Of a stretch of 64,000 bases of DNA, positions 41,669 to 50,468 are shown piece after piece. The DNA is from JANQRA01 sp035550735. Its GTDB lineage: Bacteria; Actinomycetota; Acidimicrobiia; Spongiisociales; ZC4RG35. The notes beneath the pieces are model-generated. The model did no database searches, was not told where the DNA came from, and worked only from the letters and a program-made list of their open reading frames with translations. The stretch spans positions 176,431 through 240,430 of the forward strand of contig DASZOM010000026.1 in the NCBI GenBank assembly GCA_035550735.1, given 5' to 3'. The stretch's first letter is position 1. Each line of letters begins with the position of its first letter. The translations under genes were made by a program, and so were the position numbers.

Positions 41669-42559
41669 GTGCCCGAGCTTCCCGACATCGTCGTCTACAT
41701 AGAGGCTCTGGAGAGACGTGTCCTCGGGGAGACGGTCACCGGTTTCCGCATCGCCTCCCCGGCGGTGTTGCGCACCTACGACCCTCCCTACGACTCGGTG
41801 GTGGGGAGACGGGTCGAAGCCATCGAGCGGGTGGGCAAGCGGATCGTATTTGGGTTCGGGGAGGACCTCTATCTCGTCATCCACCTGATGATCGCCGGGC
41901 GGCTCCGCTGGGAGGCGCCGAGAAAGCCGATACCGAAGAAGGTCGGTCTCGCCGCACTCGACTTCGACGCCGGAAGCCTGATCCTCACCGAGCAGGGCAC
42001 CCACAAGCGCGCCGGGATCTGGCTGGCCTCCAGCCGTGGGGCGGTCGCCGAGCTGGGTCGGGGCGGGATCGAGCCTCTGGAGGTGGACGAGGAGGCTTTT
42101 GCCGAGGCACTTCGTGCCGAGAACCGCACCTTGAAACGGGCCCTCACCGACCCGCGGATCTTCTCCGGCATCGGCAACGCCTACTCCGACGAGATTCTCT
42201 GGGCGGCGCGGCTGTCACCGGTGCAGCGCACGTCACAACTGGACGACGAGCAGGTCTCCCGGCTGCATCAGGCGGTGGTCTCCTCGCTTCAGGAATGGAC
42301 GGAACGGCTCCGGGAGGAGGTCGGCGAGGGTTGGCCCACCAAGGTCACCGCCTTCCGGGAGGACATGGCAGTGCACGGGAAGTACGGCGAGCCGTGCCCT
42401 CGCTGTGGCTCGAAGGTGCAGCGCATCGTCTACTCGTCCAACGAGACGAACTATTGCGCGAATTGTCAGACCGGAGGCAAGCTGCTCGCCGATCGCTCCC
42501 TCTCCCGTCTGCTCAAGGACGACTGGCCCCGAACCCTCGAGGAACTGGAGGAGGGCTAG
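41669..42559 (+). CDS. Fpg/Nei family DNA glycosylase
   Basis: Base-excision repair glycosylase/AP lyase, 296 residues. P-E-L-P-D after the initiator gives the catalytic N-terminal proline and glutamate; the usual second glutamate (P-E-L-P-E) is aspartate. The H2TH region is L-T-D-P-R-I-F-S-G-I-G-N-A-Y-S-D-E-I-L, and the zinc finger is C-P-R-C-G...Y-C-A-N-C-Q-T-G-G. Preferred substrate (oxidised purine or pyrimidine) cannot be decided from this. Confidence 0.9.
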   Translation: MPELPDIVVYIEALERRVLGETVTGFRIASPAVLRTYDPPYDSVVGRRVEAIERVGKRIVFGFGEDLYLVIHLMIAGRLRWEAPRKPIPKKVGLAALDFDAGSLILTEQGTHKRAGIWLASSRGAVAELGRGGIEPLEVDEEAFAEALRAENRTLKRALTDPRIFSGIGNAYSDEILWAARLSPVQRTSQLDDEQVSRLHQAVVSSLQEWTERLREEVGEGWPTKVTAFREDMAVHGKYGEPCPRCGSKVQRIVYSSNETNYCANCQTGGKLLADRSLSRLLKDDWPRTLEELEEG

Positions 42560-42565
42560 CGGGCG

Positions 42566-43009
42566 TCAGCTCTCGATCTGACGGGCCCCGACGAAGGCCA
42601 TGGCGAATGCGGCGTAGCTGGCGAGGGCGCCGATGATGGTTCCCGCGCTCTCGTAGAAGCCCTCTTCGATGGCCCCGATGACGTCATAGACCCCGATGAC
42701 GGCCAGGGCGTAGCCGGCCACCTTCATCACGGTGGACACCGGATGTAGTGCGCTCACGGCATTCCCCATCCTGGGGGCGACCACGACCAGGACGGCGATG
42801 AGGAACGTGACGGTCCCGATGCCGTAGTCGTCGAGGAAAACGTCGAAGATCAGCCATACGGCGAGCAAGACCATGCCGGCCAGCGCCACCAGCCCCTCGC
42901 TGCTGGTGAAGGCGCCTGCTCCTTCGGTCACCGCCGAATCGTCGTGGGTCTCCCTCATCCCCGGGGGCGGCGTCGGGTCCGGTGTGCCCATCTCACGCTC
43001 GTCGGTCAT
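42566..43009 (-). CDS. hypothetical four-helix membrane protein
   Basis: 147 residues: a polar, proline-rich N terminus of about 35 residues, then four hydrophobic helices (about 38-145). No family recognised. ATG 43009 is preferred over ATG 43015 because GAGGAGGG then lies 6-8 nt upstream. It converges with the glycosylase gene, 6 nt apart, and follows the GT2 gene on the same strand. Confidence 0.6.
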   Translation of the reverse strand: MTDEREMGTPDPTPPPGMRETHDDSAVTEGAGAFTSSEGLVALAGMVLLAVWLIFDVFLDDYGIGTVTFLIAVLVVVAPRMGNAVSALHPVSTVMKVAGYALAVIGVYDVIGAIEEGFYESAGTIIGALASYAAFAMAFVGARQIES

Positions 43010-43085
43010 CTCCATCCCTCCTCGACTCTGGTCCGTCCGACCACCGGACTGTATCGAGCGGTGCCGGGGCCTGTCGGGGATTCGG

Positions 43086-44495
43086 TCAACTCTGCTTGGC
43101 GAGATTCGCCACGCCTCGGCGCTCCATGTTGCCCCAGGCTTGGGTGCCCCGGCCGCCGATCATCGCCCTGATCCGCCAGAGAACCGTCATCTGACGCAGC
43201 CCGAAGTTCTCGATCACGGCCATGACCACCAGACGCGAGGTGTCGGCCGCGCTGTTGAAGTAGCCGTAGCTCTCGTCGAGAAGGAGGGCGAGGAGTGAGT
43301 TCATCAGGCCCATCCCGAAGGCGACGAGGACCATCCAGAACAACGACGTCGTGTTGAGGATCCCGAGCAGCCAGGCGGTGGGCACCACGAACCATCCCAC
43401 GAACTCGATCATGGGGGCCAGGTACTCGAAGAGGAAGAAGCCACCCCAGCTGATCAGCCCGAGCTGGCGGTACCTGGGGTTGAAGGTGAGCGACATGAAG
43501 TCCTTGATCGACGTCATCAGCCCGCGATGCCAGCGGATCCGCTGCCGGCGCAGCACACGCACCGTGTCGGGCACCTCGGTCCAGATCACCGCCGACGGCT
43601 CGTAGACGATCCGATATGGCAGGCCGCGCTCGAGGTGATAGCGGTGGATCCTCATCGTCACGTCCATGTCCTCGCCGAGATGGCCCCGGGTGAAGCCTCC
43701 CACCGCCACCAGCACGGAGCGCTTCCAGATCCCGAAGGCGCCGGACACGTTGGGCAGAGCGTTCATCCATGACCAGCCCGGCCGGCTGGAGAGGAAGGTC
43801 CGGACATACTCGAGGATCTGCATCCTCGGGATGAGCTTGCGAGGGACACTCGCCTCGATGAGATGGCCCAGCTCCACCCGGCTCCCGTTGAGCGGGCGCA
43901 CGTTCCCCCCGACCCCGACCGTGCGCTCCCGATCCTCGACCACACGCTGCATCGAGTTGACCAGGCACTCGGGGTCGAGCACCACATCGGCGTCGGTGCA
44001 CATGACGTAGGGATAACGGGCGGCGTTGATCCCGGCGTTGAGGGCGTCTGCCCGTCCGCCGTTCTCCTTGTCGATCACGGTGATGTCCACCCCGGACCGG
44101 CCCCGGTAGATCGCCCTGACCGGCATCGACTCCAGATCCGGCCGGTAGGGGATCTTCACCTTCTCGAGGTGGAACGCATCGACCAGCGACTCCAGCGTGG
44201 CGTCCTTGGATCCGTCGTTGGTGACCACGATCTCGAAGCGGGGGTATTTGACGATCGACATCGAACGGACGGCGTCGACTATCCCCGCTTCCTCGTTGTA
44301 GGCAGGGATGACTATCGAGATCGGGGGTGTGGTCCGGCTGGAGAGCATCTCGCCCACCCGTCCGAATCGGCGGAGATGATGGTTGCGGCGCAGGGCCGCC
44401 CCGGAGAGCAGGGCGAGCAGGACCAGGTATGTCTGCATCGCGATGAAGTAGACGATCGTGGCGTAACCCAGCCAGCGGAGGATCTCCCGGATCAT
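43086..44495 (-). CDS. GT2 family membrane glycosyltransferase
   Basis: A processive-type family-2 glycosyltransferase, 469 residues. One N-terminal helix (about 10-33) precedes a GT-A domain: S-I-V-I-P-A-Y-N-E-E, N-D-G-S-K-D, K-E-N-G-G-R-A-D-A-L-N-A-G, the D-x-D motif T-D-A-D, G-E-D-M-D, and Q-R-I-R-W-H-R-G (QxxRW). Three or four C-terminal helices follow. These features are shared with poly-GlcNAc, hyaluronan and cellulose synthases, so an exported polysaccharide is likely. It overlaps the HEAT-repeat gene by four bases. Confidence 0.87.
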   Translation of the reverse strand: MIREILRWLGYATIVYFIAMQTYLVLLALLSGAALRRNHHLRRFGRVGEMLSSRTTPPISIVIPAYNEEAGIVDAVRSMSIVKYPRFEIVVTNDGSKDATLESLVDAFHLEKVKIPYRPDLESMPVRAIYRGRSGVDITVIDKENGGRADALNAGINAARYPYVMCTDADVVLDPECLVNSMQRVVEDRERTVGVGGNVRPLNGSRVELGHLIEASVPRKLIPRMQILEYVRTFLSSRPGWSWMNALPNVSGAFGIWKRSVLVAVGGFTRGHLGEDMDVTMRIHRYHLERGLPYRIVYEPSAVIWTEVPDTVRVLRRQRIRWHRGLMTSIKDFMSLTFNPRYRQLGLISWGGFFLFEYLAPMIEFVGWFVVPTAWLLGILNTTSLFWMVLVAFGMGLMNSLLALLLDESYGYFNSAADTSRLVVMAVIENFGLRQMTVLWRIRAMIGGRGTQAWGNMERRGVANLAKQS

Positions 44496-45682
44496 CCTCG
44501 GCTCTCCGTGCCCATGTGCGCCAGAAGCCGCTCATCGTCCTCGGAGACACCGCCCTCCACCCGCCGCCGGGCCGACACCAGCTCACCGGCGTCGGTGAGC
44601 GCCTCGCCCGCGGCATCGGCGGCGAAGTGGTCCTCGTCGTCGAGTGCCTCGTACAGGGTGTCGATGCCTCCCGGGATCCGGGCGATGGCCGCTGCCGCGG
44701 AGCGCCGCACCCACCAGTTGCCGTCGCGCAACGCCTCGACGAGGAGAGGGATGGAGGCGGGGTCTCCGATGCCACCCAGGGCCCCGGCCGACTTGGCCCG
44801 GAGCTCCCACTGGGGCGAGCCGAGCCGGCTCTCCAGAGCCGGCGTGGCCTCGGGGCTGCCCAGCTCGCCGAGTGTCTCGATCGTTGCGATCTCGACCTCG
44901 AGGTCGGTTGCCTCTGCGAGGATCTCGAGCAGGGGGGCGACGGCCTGGTCGTCCTGGATCTGGGCGAGTGTGCGCAGCGCCAGGGCGGGCCCACGGCTCT
45001 CGTAGCGATGGTTGATCCGGATGTAGGCGAGGAGTGGCCAGGTCGCCTTGGAGCCGAATCCGACGAGGGTGTCGGAGAAGCGGGCCCGGACCCAGGGGAT
45101 CTCGATGCCAAAACGCCCGACGATGGCGTCGATCGCCGGGGTCCAACGTATCCGCCCCAGGCCCCGCGCGCACTGGATGCGTATCTCGGGCTCGCGGTCG
45201 TCGAGATGCCGCAACAGGACCGGCGCCGAGGTCTCGTCGCCGATCTCGGCGAGCGCCACCGCCGCCCGCAGCCTCCGCCCCAGGGGGAACGGGGCCTCGA
45301 GCCGGGCGACCTGACGCTCGATGACACCGTGACGGCGGACGATCTCACGCATGGTGGCGATCTCGTCGCCGCTCACCGCGTTGCGAAGATCGATCAGCGC
45401 GTCGAGGAAAGCCGGGTCCTCCGCCATCTCGGAGGTGATGGGGTCGGTGCAGTGCTCGTAGGCGAGATGACGGCTCAGCAGCATCGTGTACTCCTCCCCG
45501 CGGGCGACCGTCCTCGCCATCCGACGCCGATGCCAGGCCTTGAGACTCACGAGCACGGTCAACAGCACCGCGTTGACGGCGAATATGACCAGCGTGGCCA
45601 GCTGGGGGATCTCGGTGGCGGCTGTGCGCACAAGGGAGTATCGGAGGCCGGGCCGGGCCTGTTGAGGGATCCGCTCCTGCAA
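44492..45682 (-). CDS. HEAT-repeat protein with N-terminal membrane anchor
   Basis: 396 residues from a TTG at 45682, or 379 from a GTG at 45631; neither has a clear ribosome-binding site. One membrane helix (L-V-I-F-A-V-N-A-V-L-L-T-V-L-V-S-L) is followed by a basic segment. At least six HEAT repeats follow with the pattern A-V-A-L-A-E-I-G-D and A-P-V-L-L-R-H-L-D-D, ending in a charged tail. It is probably a scaffold for the GT2 enzyme, whose start overlaps its stop. The 40-bp gap to the response regulator gene is AT-rich for this DNA. Confidence 0.75.
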   Translation of the reverse strand: MQERIPQQARPGLRYSLVRTAATEIPQLATLVIFAVNAVLLTVLVSLKAWHRRRMARTVARGEEYTMLLSRHLAYEHCTDPITSEMAEDPAFLDALIDLRNAVSGDEIATMREIVRRHGVIERQVARLEAPFPLGRRLRAAVALAEIGDETSAPVLLRHLDDREPEIRIQCARGLGRIRWTPAIDAIVGRFGIEIPWVRARFSDTLVGFGSKATWPLLAYIRINHRYESRGPALALRTLAQIQDDQAVAPLLEILAEATDLEVEIATIETLGELGSPEATPALESRLGSPQWELRAKSAGALGGIGDPASIPLLVEALRDGNWWVRRSAAAAIARIPGGIDTLYEALDDEDHFAADAAGEALTDAGELVSARRRVEGGVSEDDERLLAHMGTESRG

Positions 45683-45722
45683 AACCGGGAAAATCGGGCA
45701 GGAAATCGAGGTTTTTCGGTGG

Positions 45723-46085
45723 TCAGAGCCGCATTCGGATCCGTGCCATCAGCTCGGTGATGCGAAACGGCTTGCGCACGTAGTCGACCACACCCAGGTC
45801 GAAGCTCTCGACCGCGGTGCGGTCGTCATCGACCCCGGTGAGCATGACGACCGGTGTCTCGATCGACTCGCTGCGCCAGCGCTCCACGACCTCCAATCCG
45901 AGCAGCCCGGGCATGAGCTGGTCGAGGATGATCAGGTCGTAGCCCCCGTCCCTCCCCAGCTCATGGGCGCTGGGGCCGTCCTCTGCGGTGTCCACCTCGT
46001 ATCCGGCGCTCTCGAGGGCGGTGTGGAGGAGCGTCCTGATCGTCTTCGAGTCGTCGGCGACGAGGATCCTCTTCTTCTCTGTCAC
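45723..46085 (-). CDS. single-domain response regulator
   Basis: A CheY-like receiver of 120 residues without an output domain. It has the acidic pair in V-A-D-D-S-K, the phospho-acceptor D in I-I-L-D-Q-L-M-P, T in M-L-T-G and K in Y-V-R-K-P-F. The GTG at 46085 gives a normal receiver start (T-E-K-K-R-I-L-V). An in-frame extension would run through the SOS promoter and is rejected. A TACCCT box lies 9 nt upstream. It is the first gene of the unit with the HEAT and GT2 genes; no histidine kinase is nearby. Confidence 0.82.
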   Translation of the reverse strand: MTEKKRILVADDSKTIRTLLHTALESAGYEVDTAEDGPSAHELGRDGGYDLIILDQLMPGLLGLEVVERWRSESIETPVVMLTGVDDDRTAVESFDLGVVDYVRKPFRITELMARIRMRL

Positions 46086-46100
46086 CAACGGGAGAGGGTA

Positions 46101-46125
46101 AACCGCTCCGGGCCCGGGTGCGGTT
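46101..46125. repeat. inverted repeat between rr and imuA' promoters
   Basis: AACCGC (46101-46106) and GCGGTT (46120-46125) flank a C/G-rich centre. In the response-regulator direction it would lie in the 5' leader if transcription begins at the SOS region. Confidence 0.4.
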
Positions 46126-46130
46126 CTCTC

Positions 46131-46159
46131 TTGTTTCTCGAACATATGTTCGATATGAT
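46131..46159 (+). promoter_or_regulatory. SOS promoter with LexA box in the spacer
   Basis: TTGTTT (46131-46136), 17-bp spacer, TATGAT (46154-46159). The spacer ends with the perfect 16-bp palindrome TCGAACATATGTTCGA (46138-46153), which matches the actinobacterial LexA consensus TCGAAC-N4-GTTCGA. LexA bound here would block RNA polymerase. It drives imuA'-imuB. Confidence 0.9.
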
Positions 46160-46186
46160 CGATTGCCCTCAGCAACGGAGTCAGTC

Positions 46187-46846
46187 TTGCCAATCGAGGG
46201 TCTCGTCACCGGGCGGACAATTGTCCCCGCCGAGCTGGTGGTCCAGCCGGGGACCGGGCTGCTCGACCTGCAGCCCGGCCGGGTCACAGAGCTGGTGGGC
46301 GACCCGGGGAGCGGGCTTACCCGACTCGGTCTCAGGCTGCTCGCCCCTCATTCCCGTCTCGCACCGGTGGTCGCCCTAGACACCAGGGGTTGGATCTCAC
46401 CGGAGGCGGCTTGGGAGACTGGTGTGGAGCCGGATCGTCTCGTGGTTGTCCGATGTGACCGATCCGCCATGTGGGCGAAGGTCGCCGCGGCTCTGCTCGA
46501 GGGGGTCAGGGCGATGTACGCCGAGGTGCCTGCCGGGGTCGAGGACCATGACCTGCGTCGGCTCGCCGCCCTGGCCAGGGCCCGCCGGGTGGCGGTGGTG
46601 ATGAGGCCGATGAGTGGTGGCCTGCCCGGTGGCATCGCCCATCTCCGGCTTCGTGCCATCGGTGTCACCTGGGAGGGAGCGGACCGGGGTCATGGGAGGC
46701 TGACCCGGCGTCGGCTGGTGCTGGAGGCGTCGGGCAAGGGCGCGGCCGGGACGACAATGAGATTCGAGGTGGAGGATGAGGGCACGGACGCTGTGCGTCT
46801 GGTTTCCGATGTGGTCGTTGACCAGGCCCGACGCGCCGTCGGATGA
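46187..46846 (+). CDS. imuA': mutasome protein ImuA' (RecA-like)
   Basis: RecA-fold accessory factor of the actinobacterial translesion mutasome. The 219 residues include a degenerate P-loop-like V-G-D-P-G-S-G and A-P-V-V-A-L-D-T. The start is set by the SOS promoter: only a start after about 46166 is possible, and TTG 46187 has GGAG 6 nt upstream. It overlaps imuB by 71 bases. The third partner, dnaE2, is not in the window. Confidence 0.8.
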   Translation: MPIEGLVTGRTIVPAELVVQPGTGLLDLQPGRVTELVGDPGSGLTRLGLRLLAPHSRLAPVVALDTRGWISPEAAWETGVEPDRLVVVRCDRSAMWAKVAAALLEGVRAMYAEVPAGVEDHDLRRLAALARARRVAVVMRPMSGGLPGGIAHLRLRAIGVTWEGADRGHGRLTRRRLVLEASGKGAAGTTMRFEVEDEGTDAVRLVSDVVVDQARRAVG

Positions 46847-48254
46847 GCCGGTGCTGGTTGTCGACGATCGGGTGACAGCCGCCAGCGAGGACGTTCTCGA
46901 GGCGGGTGTGACCCTAGGCATGCCACGACGGGAGGCTGAGGCGCTGGCACCTTTCGCCCTGGTGTTGAGACGTGACCCGGGTGAGGAGGCGCGGCTGTTC
47001 GATCCGGTGGCCACCGAGGTGGAGGCGCTCGTTCCCCGGGTCGAGGTGGTCTCCCCGGGTCTGATGCTCGTCCCGGTGGAGGGTGCGGTCCGCTTCTACG
47101 GGAGCGAGGAGGCGGTGGCGGGGAAGATAGGGGCGAGACTCGATGAGCTGGGGATAACCACCCCTCACCAAATAGGCATAGCGGATGGTCCGTTCGCGGC
47201 GCGTTGGGCAGCCGCCGAGGCGGAGCCGGGGCATCCACTCATCGTCACCGACACCACCAGGTTCCTCTCAGGGCTCGATCTGGGGGCGCTGCGGGAGTCG
47301 ATGGGTGGCACCGAGATGATCGACACCTTCCGCTGGCTCGGGGTGGAGACCCTCGGCGATCTCGCTCGTCTCCCCAGGGAGACCCTCGCCTCTCGCTTCG
47401 GGGTGCCGGGGGTGACCGCGCACCGTCTCGCCAGTGGTGAGGACCGGGCGGTCGACCCGCGTGAGATCCCGCTCGAGCTCGCAGTCGAGATGTCCTTCGA
47501 GGACCCGCTGGAGAGCCTCGATGCGGTGGAGTTCGCTGCACGCAACCTGGCAGACGAGCTGCTCCGGCGTCTTCGCCCTCTCGGTGTTGCCCCCCACACC
47601 GTGACCATCACCGTCACCGCAGCCGATGGGCAGACCCGGGAGCGGGTGTGGCGCTCGGCAGACCCTTTCACCGAGAGGGCACTGAGCGACCGGGTCTGGT
47701 GGCAGTTGCGGGCTTGGGTGGAGAGCAGGGGGATCCCTGGTGGGATCGTCATGTTGCGCATCCTCCCCGCCGATCTCTCCGGGGAGGGGAGACAGCTCGG
47801 CCTTTTCACCGACGAGTCGTCGATCGTCGAGGCGGAGCGTGCCCTGGCCCGGGCGCAGGCGATCCTCGGCCCCGACCAGGTGCTCCAGGCACGTGCCCAG
47901 GGCGGTCGGATGCCGGGGGAGAGGGTGGTGTGGTCACGCTGGGGTGAGCCGGAGACCCCGATGGAGCGAGATCGCGTCGCCCCCTGGCCGGGAGCCACGC
48001 CGAAGCCGTCTCCTGCGCTGGTGCCTTCCCGGCCTCATCCGATCGACATCGAGTGGGACGAGGGCATGCCGTCTCGTGTGCGGCTCGGCTCACGCTGGGA
48101 GCCGGTGCTCACCTGGAGCGGACCGTGGCGTCTCAGCGGGCGTTGGTGGGCGGGGGAGGAGGACGCCGATCGCTATCAGCTGGTCACCTCGGTCGGCGCC
48201 TTCCTGTGCGTCGTCTCGGGGGACAGGGCATATCTCGCCGGGGTCTATGACTGA
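46776..48254 (+). CDS. imuB: mutasome protein ImuB (inactive Y-family polymerase)
   Basis: 492 residues of Y-family polymerase fold that serves as the hub between ImuA', DnaE2 and the beta clamp. It opens L-C-V-W-F-P-M-W and lacks the catalytic acidic residues of DinB (no D-x-D-A-F-F). There are fingers and thumb regions (L-G-D-L-A-R-L-P) and, at about 340-344, Q-L-G-L-F, a beta-clamp-binding motif. The C-terminal 100 residues form the ImuB tail. GGAGG lies just before the ATG. SOS-induced mutagenesis is expected. Confidence 0.9.
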   Translation: MRARTLCVWFPMWSLTRPDAPSDEPVLVVDDRVTAASEDVLEAGVTLGMPRREAEALAPFALVLRRDPGEEARLFDPVATEVEALVPRVEVVSPGLMLVPVEGAVRFYGSEEAVAGKIGARLDELGITTPHQIGIADGPFAARWAAAEAEPGHPLIVTDTTRFLSGLDLGALRESMGGTEMIDTFRWLGVETLGDLARLPRETLASRFGVPGVTAHRLASGEDRAVDPREIPLELAVEMSFEDPLESLDAVEFAARNLADELLRRLRPLGVAPHTVTITVTAADGQTRERVWRSADPFTERALSDRVWWQLRAWVESRGIPGGIVMLRILPADLSGEGRQLGLFTDESSIVEAERALARAQAILGPDQVLQARAQGGRMPGERVVWSRWGEPETPMERDRVAPWPGATPKPSPALVPSRPHPIDIEWDEGMPSRVRLGSRWEPVLTWSGPWRLSGRWWAGEEDADRYQLVTSVGAFLCVVSGDRAYLAGVYD

Positions 48255-48268
48255 GAGGCGCCCGGACG

Positions 48269-49156
48269 CTAGATGTTGGCGTCGAGGAAGGCCCCGATGC
48301 GCTCCGCATAGCCGGGGGCGAGCCGGGGCGGATCGCCCACCTGGATGCGGTGGTCGGCTCCTTCGAAGACCTCGACGGTGAGCCGGATCGGGGGTATGGC
48401 GGAACGGAACACCTCGATGCTGTCCTCGACAGGCACGATGCGATCGTCTCCTCCCCAGAGCGTCAAGACGGGGACCGTGATCCGGCTCAGCGGTCCCTTG
48501 GGGTCGTAGTCGAGGATCGACATCCAGAACTTCCACTGCTCCGGATCGGAGGTGTCCGGGAAGGTCAGAGCCGTCGACGAGAGGTCGGACAACGCGGCCC
48601 CGGAGCGGGCATGGCCAACCATCTCGTCGTAGTCCCGCATCCCGGCTTCCAACTCCTCGGGCGATGCCCCCGCAGCCTCCAGAGCACGGCGCGCCGAGTA
48701 GCGCTCCTGTGCGGCAGGGGTCACGCCGGGCCCGGAGCCGACGATCACGAAGTCAACCGAGTTGGTCCGTGAAGCCGCCTCAACCACCACCCATCCCCCC
48801 TGGCTGTGCCCGAAGAGCCCGATGGGCGCCCCCCCGATCTCATCTCGTGCCTGGATGGCCCTCACCGAGGCGAGGAGGTCGCCCGCCTGGACCTCGATCG
48901 GAGCCCTGCGCCAGTCACCACCCGACGCGCCGACACCCCGCTTGTCGAACGAGGCGACCCCACACGACGCATCGAGGAGGACCTGGCGGATCGGGGTGAA
49001 GTATCCGTTGTTGTCGCGGTTCGACGGACCCGAACCGGGGTGCATCACGACGACCGCCCTCGCCTCGGCCCCGACGGGCAGCCACAGAGTCCCGGCCAGG
49101 CTGACCCCTCCATGGCCCACGGTGAGGTCGTAGGTGGCGACGTCAGCCAACCGCAC
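48269..49156 (-). CDS. alpha/beta hydrolase
   Basis: A 295-residue serine hydrolase. The oxyanion region is V-V-M-H-P-G-S-G, the nucleophile elbow G-H-S-Q-G-G, the acid D in W-G-G-D-D-R-I-V-P and the histidine in A-D-H-R-I. It resembles BAAT/dienelactone-type peptidase-like hydrolases, but the substrate is unknown. The GTG at 49156 overlaps the acyltransferase gene; TTG 49150, with GGGAGG 6 nt upstream, is an equally good start. It converges with imuB. Confidence 0.82.
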   Translation of the reverse strand: MRLADVATYDLTVGHGGVSLAGTLWLPVGAEARAVVVMHPGSGPSNRDNNGYFTPIRQVLLDASCGVASFDKRGVGASGGDWRRAPIEVQAGDLLASVRAIQARDEIGGAPIGLFGHSQGGWVVVEAASRTNSVDFVIVGSGPGVTPAAQERYSARRALEAAGASPEELEAGMRDYDEMVGHARSGAALSDLSSTALTFPDTSDPEQWKFWMSILDYDPKGPLSRITVPVLTLWGGDDRIVPVEDSIEVFRSAIPPIRLTVEVFEGADHRIQVGDPPRLAPGYAERIGAFLDANI

Positions 49157-49883
49157 CTCCCAGATCGCTCACCCGCTTGGCGATGATCTCCCGCACCCGA
49201 TCTCGCAGGCCGTCGGCATCACCAGGGCTCATGCCCACGGTTGGGATGGCCGGGTCCACGATGGCGGTGACCGCGCCACCCCGGAACCAGGGCTTGCCCG
49301 GCGCCGCCGCCTGGTGCGTGCCGTGGATGGAGAGTGGGAGCACGGGAAGCTGGGAGGCGACGGCCATGGTGAAGGCGCCCTTCTTGAACGGCTTCATGAC
49401 CCCGTCACGGGGTCTGGTTCCCTCCGGGTAGATGATGAGGCTGCGGTGGTGCTCGATGAGCTCCCTGGCCTGTCGGTTCACCGAGTTGTGGATGGAGACG
49501 CGGGCTGCCCGGTCGACCTCGATGATCCCGATGGCTCGCATCGCCTGCGCGAGCAGCGGGATGCGAAAGAGCTCCTTCTTCGCCAGATACCGGATGGGTA
49601 CGGGAACGGCGATGAAACACACCATGATGTCGAGGGTGGAGAGGTGGTTGGCGACCACGACGTAGGACTGGCTCGGGTCGATGTTCTCCTGTCCTTCGAT
49701 GGTCAGCTCGGTGCCCGAGGCGAGCAGCCACACCCGGGCCCACCAGTTGATCACCTTCTCGATACGCGGTGAAGCGGGGTCGACGAGAACCAGGAAGAGC
49801 ACGAGGCTGGCACCGATGATCGTGGCCATGACTCCCGCCACCCAGGTGAGGACGGTGCGATAGAGAGTGACGGCGAGCTGCAT
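49143..49883 (-). CDS. plsC: 1-acylglycerol-3-phosphate acyltransferase
   Basis: Adds the second acyl chain in phosphatidic acid synthesis. 246 residues with an N-terminal membrane helix (about 9-33), the catalytic N-H-L-S-T-L-D (HX4D), F-R-I-P-L-L, and substrate motif Y-P-E-G-T-R, then I-P-V-LP-like L-P-V-L-P-L-S-I. Its ATG is 39 nt from the divergent folate gene start. Confidence 0.9.
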   Translation of the reverse strand: MQLAVTLYRTVLTWVAGVMATIIGASLVLFLVLVDPASPRIEKVINWWARVWLLASGTELTIEGQENIDPSQSYVVVANHLSTLDIMVCFIAVPVPIRYLAKKELFRIPLLAQAMRAIGIIEVDRAARVSIHNSVNRQARELIEHHRSLIIYPEGTRPRDGVMKPFKKGAFTMAVASQLPVLPLSIHGTHQAAAPGKPWFRGGAVTAIVDPAIPTVGMSPGDADGLRDRVREIIAKRVSDLGGAVG

Positions 49884-49910
49884 CGAGGTCTGAGCGTAGT
49901 TCTGGGCTTA

Positions 49911-49916
49911 TACGCT
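49911..49916 (+). promoter_or_regulatory. leaderless -10 box of the cyclo-ligase gene
   Basis: TACGCT ends 6 nt before the GTG at 49923. Confidence 0.45.
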
Positions 49917-49922
49917 GGCCCG

Positions 49923-50468
49923 GTGGAAAAGGTCGAGCTGCGGGCACGGATGCGCGCATTGGGCCCGATCGACCCGGGCGCCTCGAGACAGGTGGCAGCC
50001 GGGATCGCAGATTGGCTGCGTGCCCGGCTCCCGGGGACCATCGCCGCCTTCCTGGCGATGCCGGACGAGATCGATCTCACCCCTCTCTTTGAGCAGTTGC
50101 CCGGCTGGCGATGGGTGCTACCCCGACTGGAGGCAGACGGCACGCTCACCTTCCGGGACCGGGATGTTCCCTGGGAGACCCACCGTCTCGGGATGAGACA
50201 GCCCGAGGGGAAAGGCGTGGCCGTCCCCATCCACGAGCTGGACGTGATCCTCGTTCCCGGGCTCGCCTTCGAGAGGTCCGGGGCCCGTCTCGGACGGGGA
50301 GGGGGCTATTACGACCGCGCCCTGTCGGCAAAGCGCAGCGATGCGGTCGCCGTCGGGGTCACCGTCGAGGCACGGGTGGTGGATGCGATCCCGGCCGAGG
50401 ACCATGACCTCGACGTCGGCTGGCTCGCCACCGAGCGCGGTGTCACGGAGTGCTCTCCCATCCGGTGA
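49923..50468 (+). CDS. 5-formyltetrahydrofolate cyclo-ligase
   Basis: ATP-dependent conversion of 5-formyl-THF to 5,10-methenyl-THF. 181 residues with the family C-terminal motif G-L-A-F-E-R-S-G-A-R-L-G-R-G-G-G-Y-Y-D-R. GTG start supported by the TACGCT box. Its 3' end overlaps the end of the convergent flavin-fold gene by 26 bases. Confidence 0.9.
   Translation: MEKVELRARMRALGPIDPGASRQVAAGIADWLRARLPGTIAAFLAMPDEIDLTPLFEQLPGWRWVLPRLEADGTLTFRDRDVPWETHRLGMRQPEGKGVAVPIHELDVILVPGLAFERSGARLGRGGGYYDRALSAKRSDAVAVGVTVEARVVDAIPAEDHDLDVGWLATERGVTECSPIR

Noticed and set aside
43006..45348. A 780-codon open frame on the minus strand across the GT2 and HEAT genes
   Set aside because: It is a frame-shifted shadow of both real genes, rich in arginine and proline with no motif; the true frames show complete GT2 and HEAT patterns.
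46086..46193. N-terminal extension of the response regulator to 46193
   Set aside because: The added residues would be read through the SOS promoter and match no receiver sequence.
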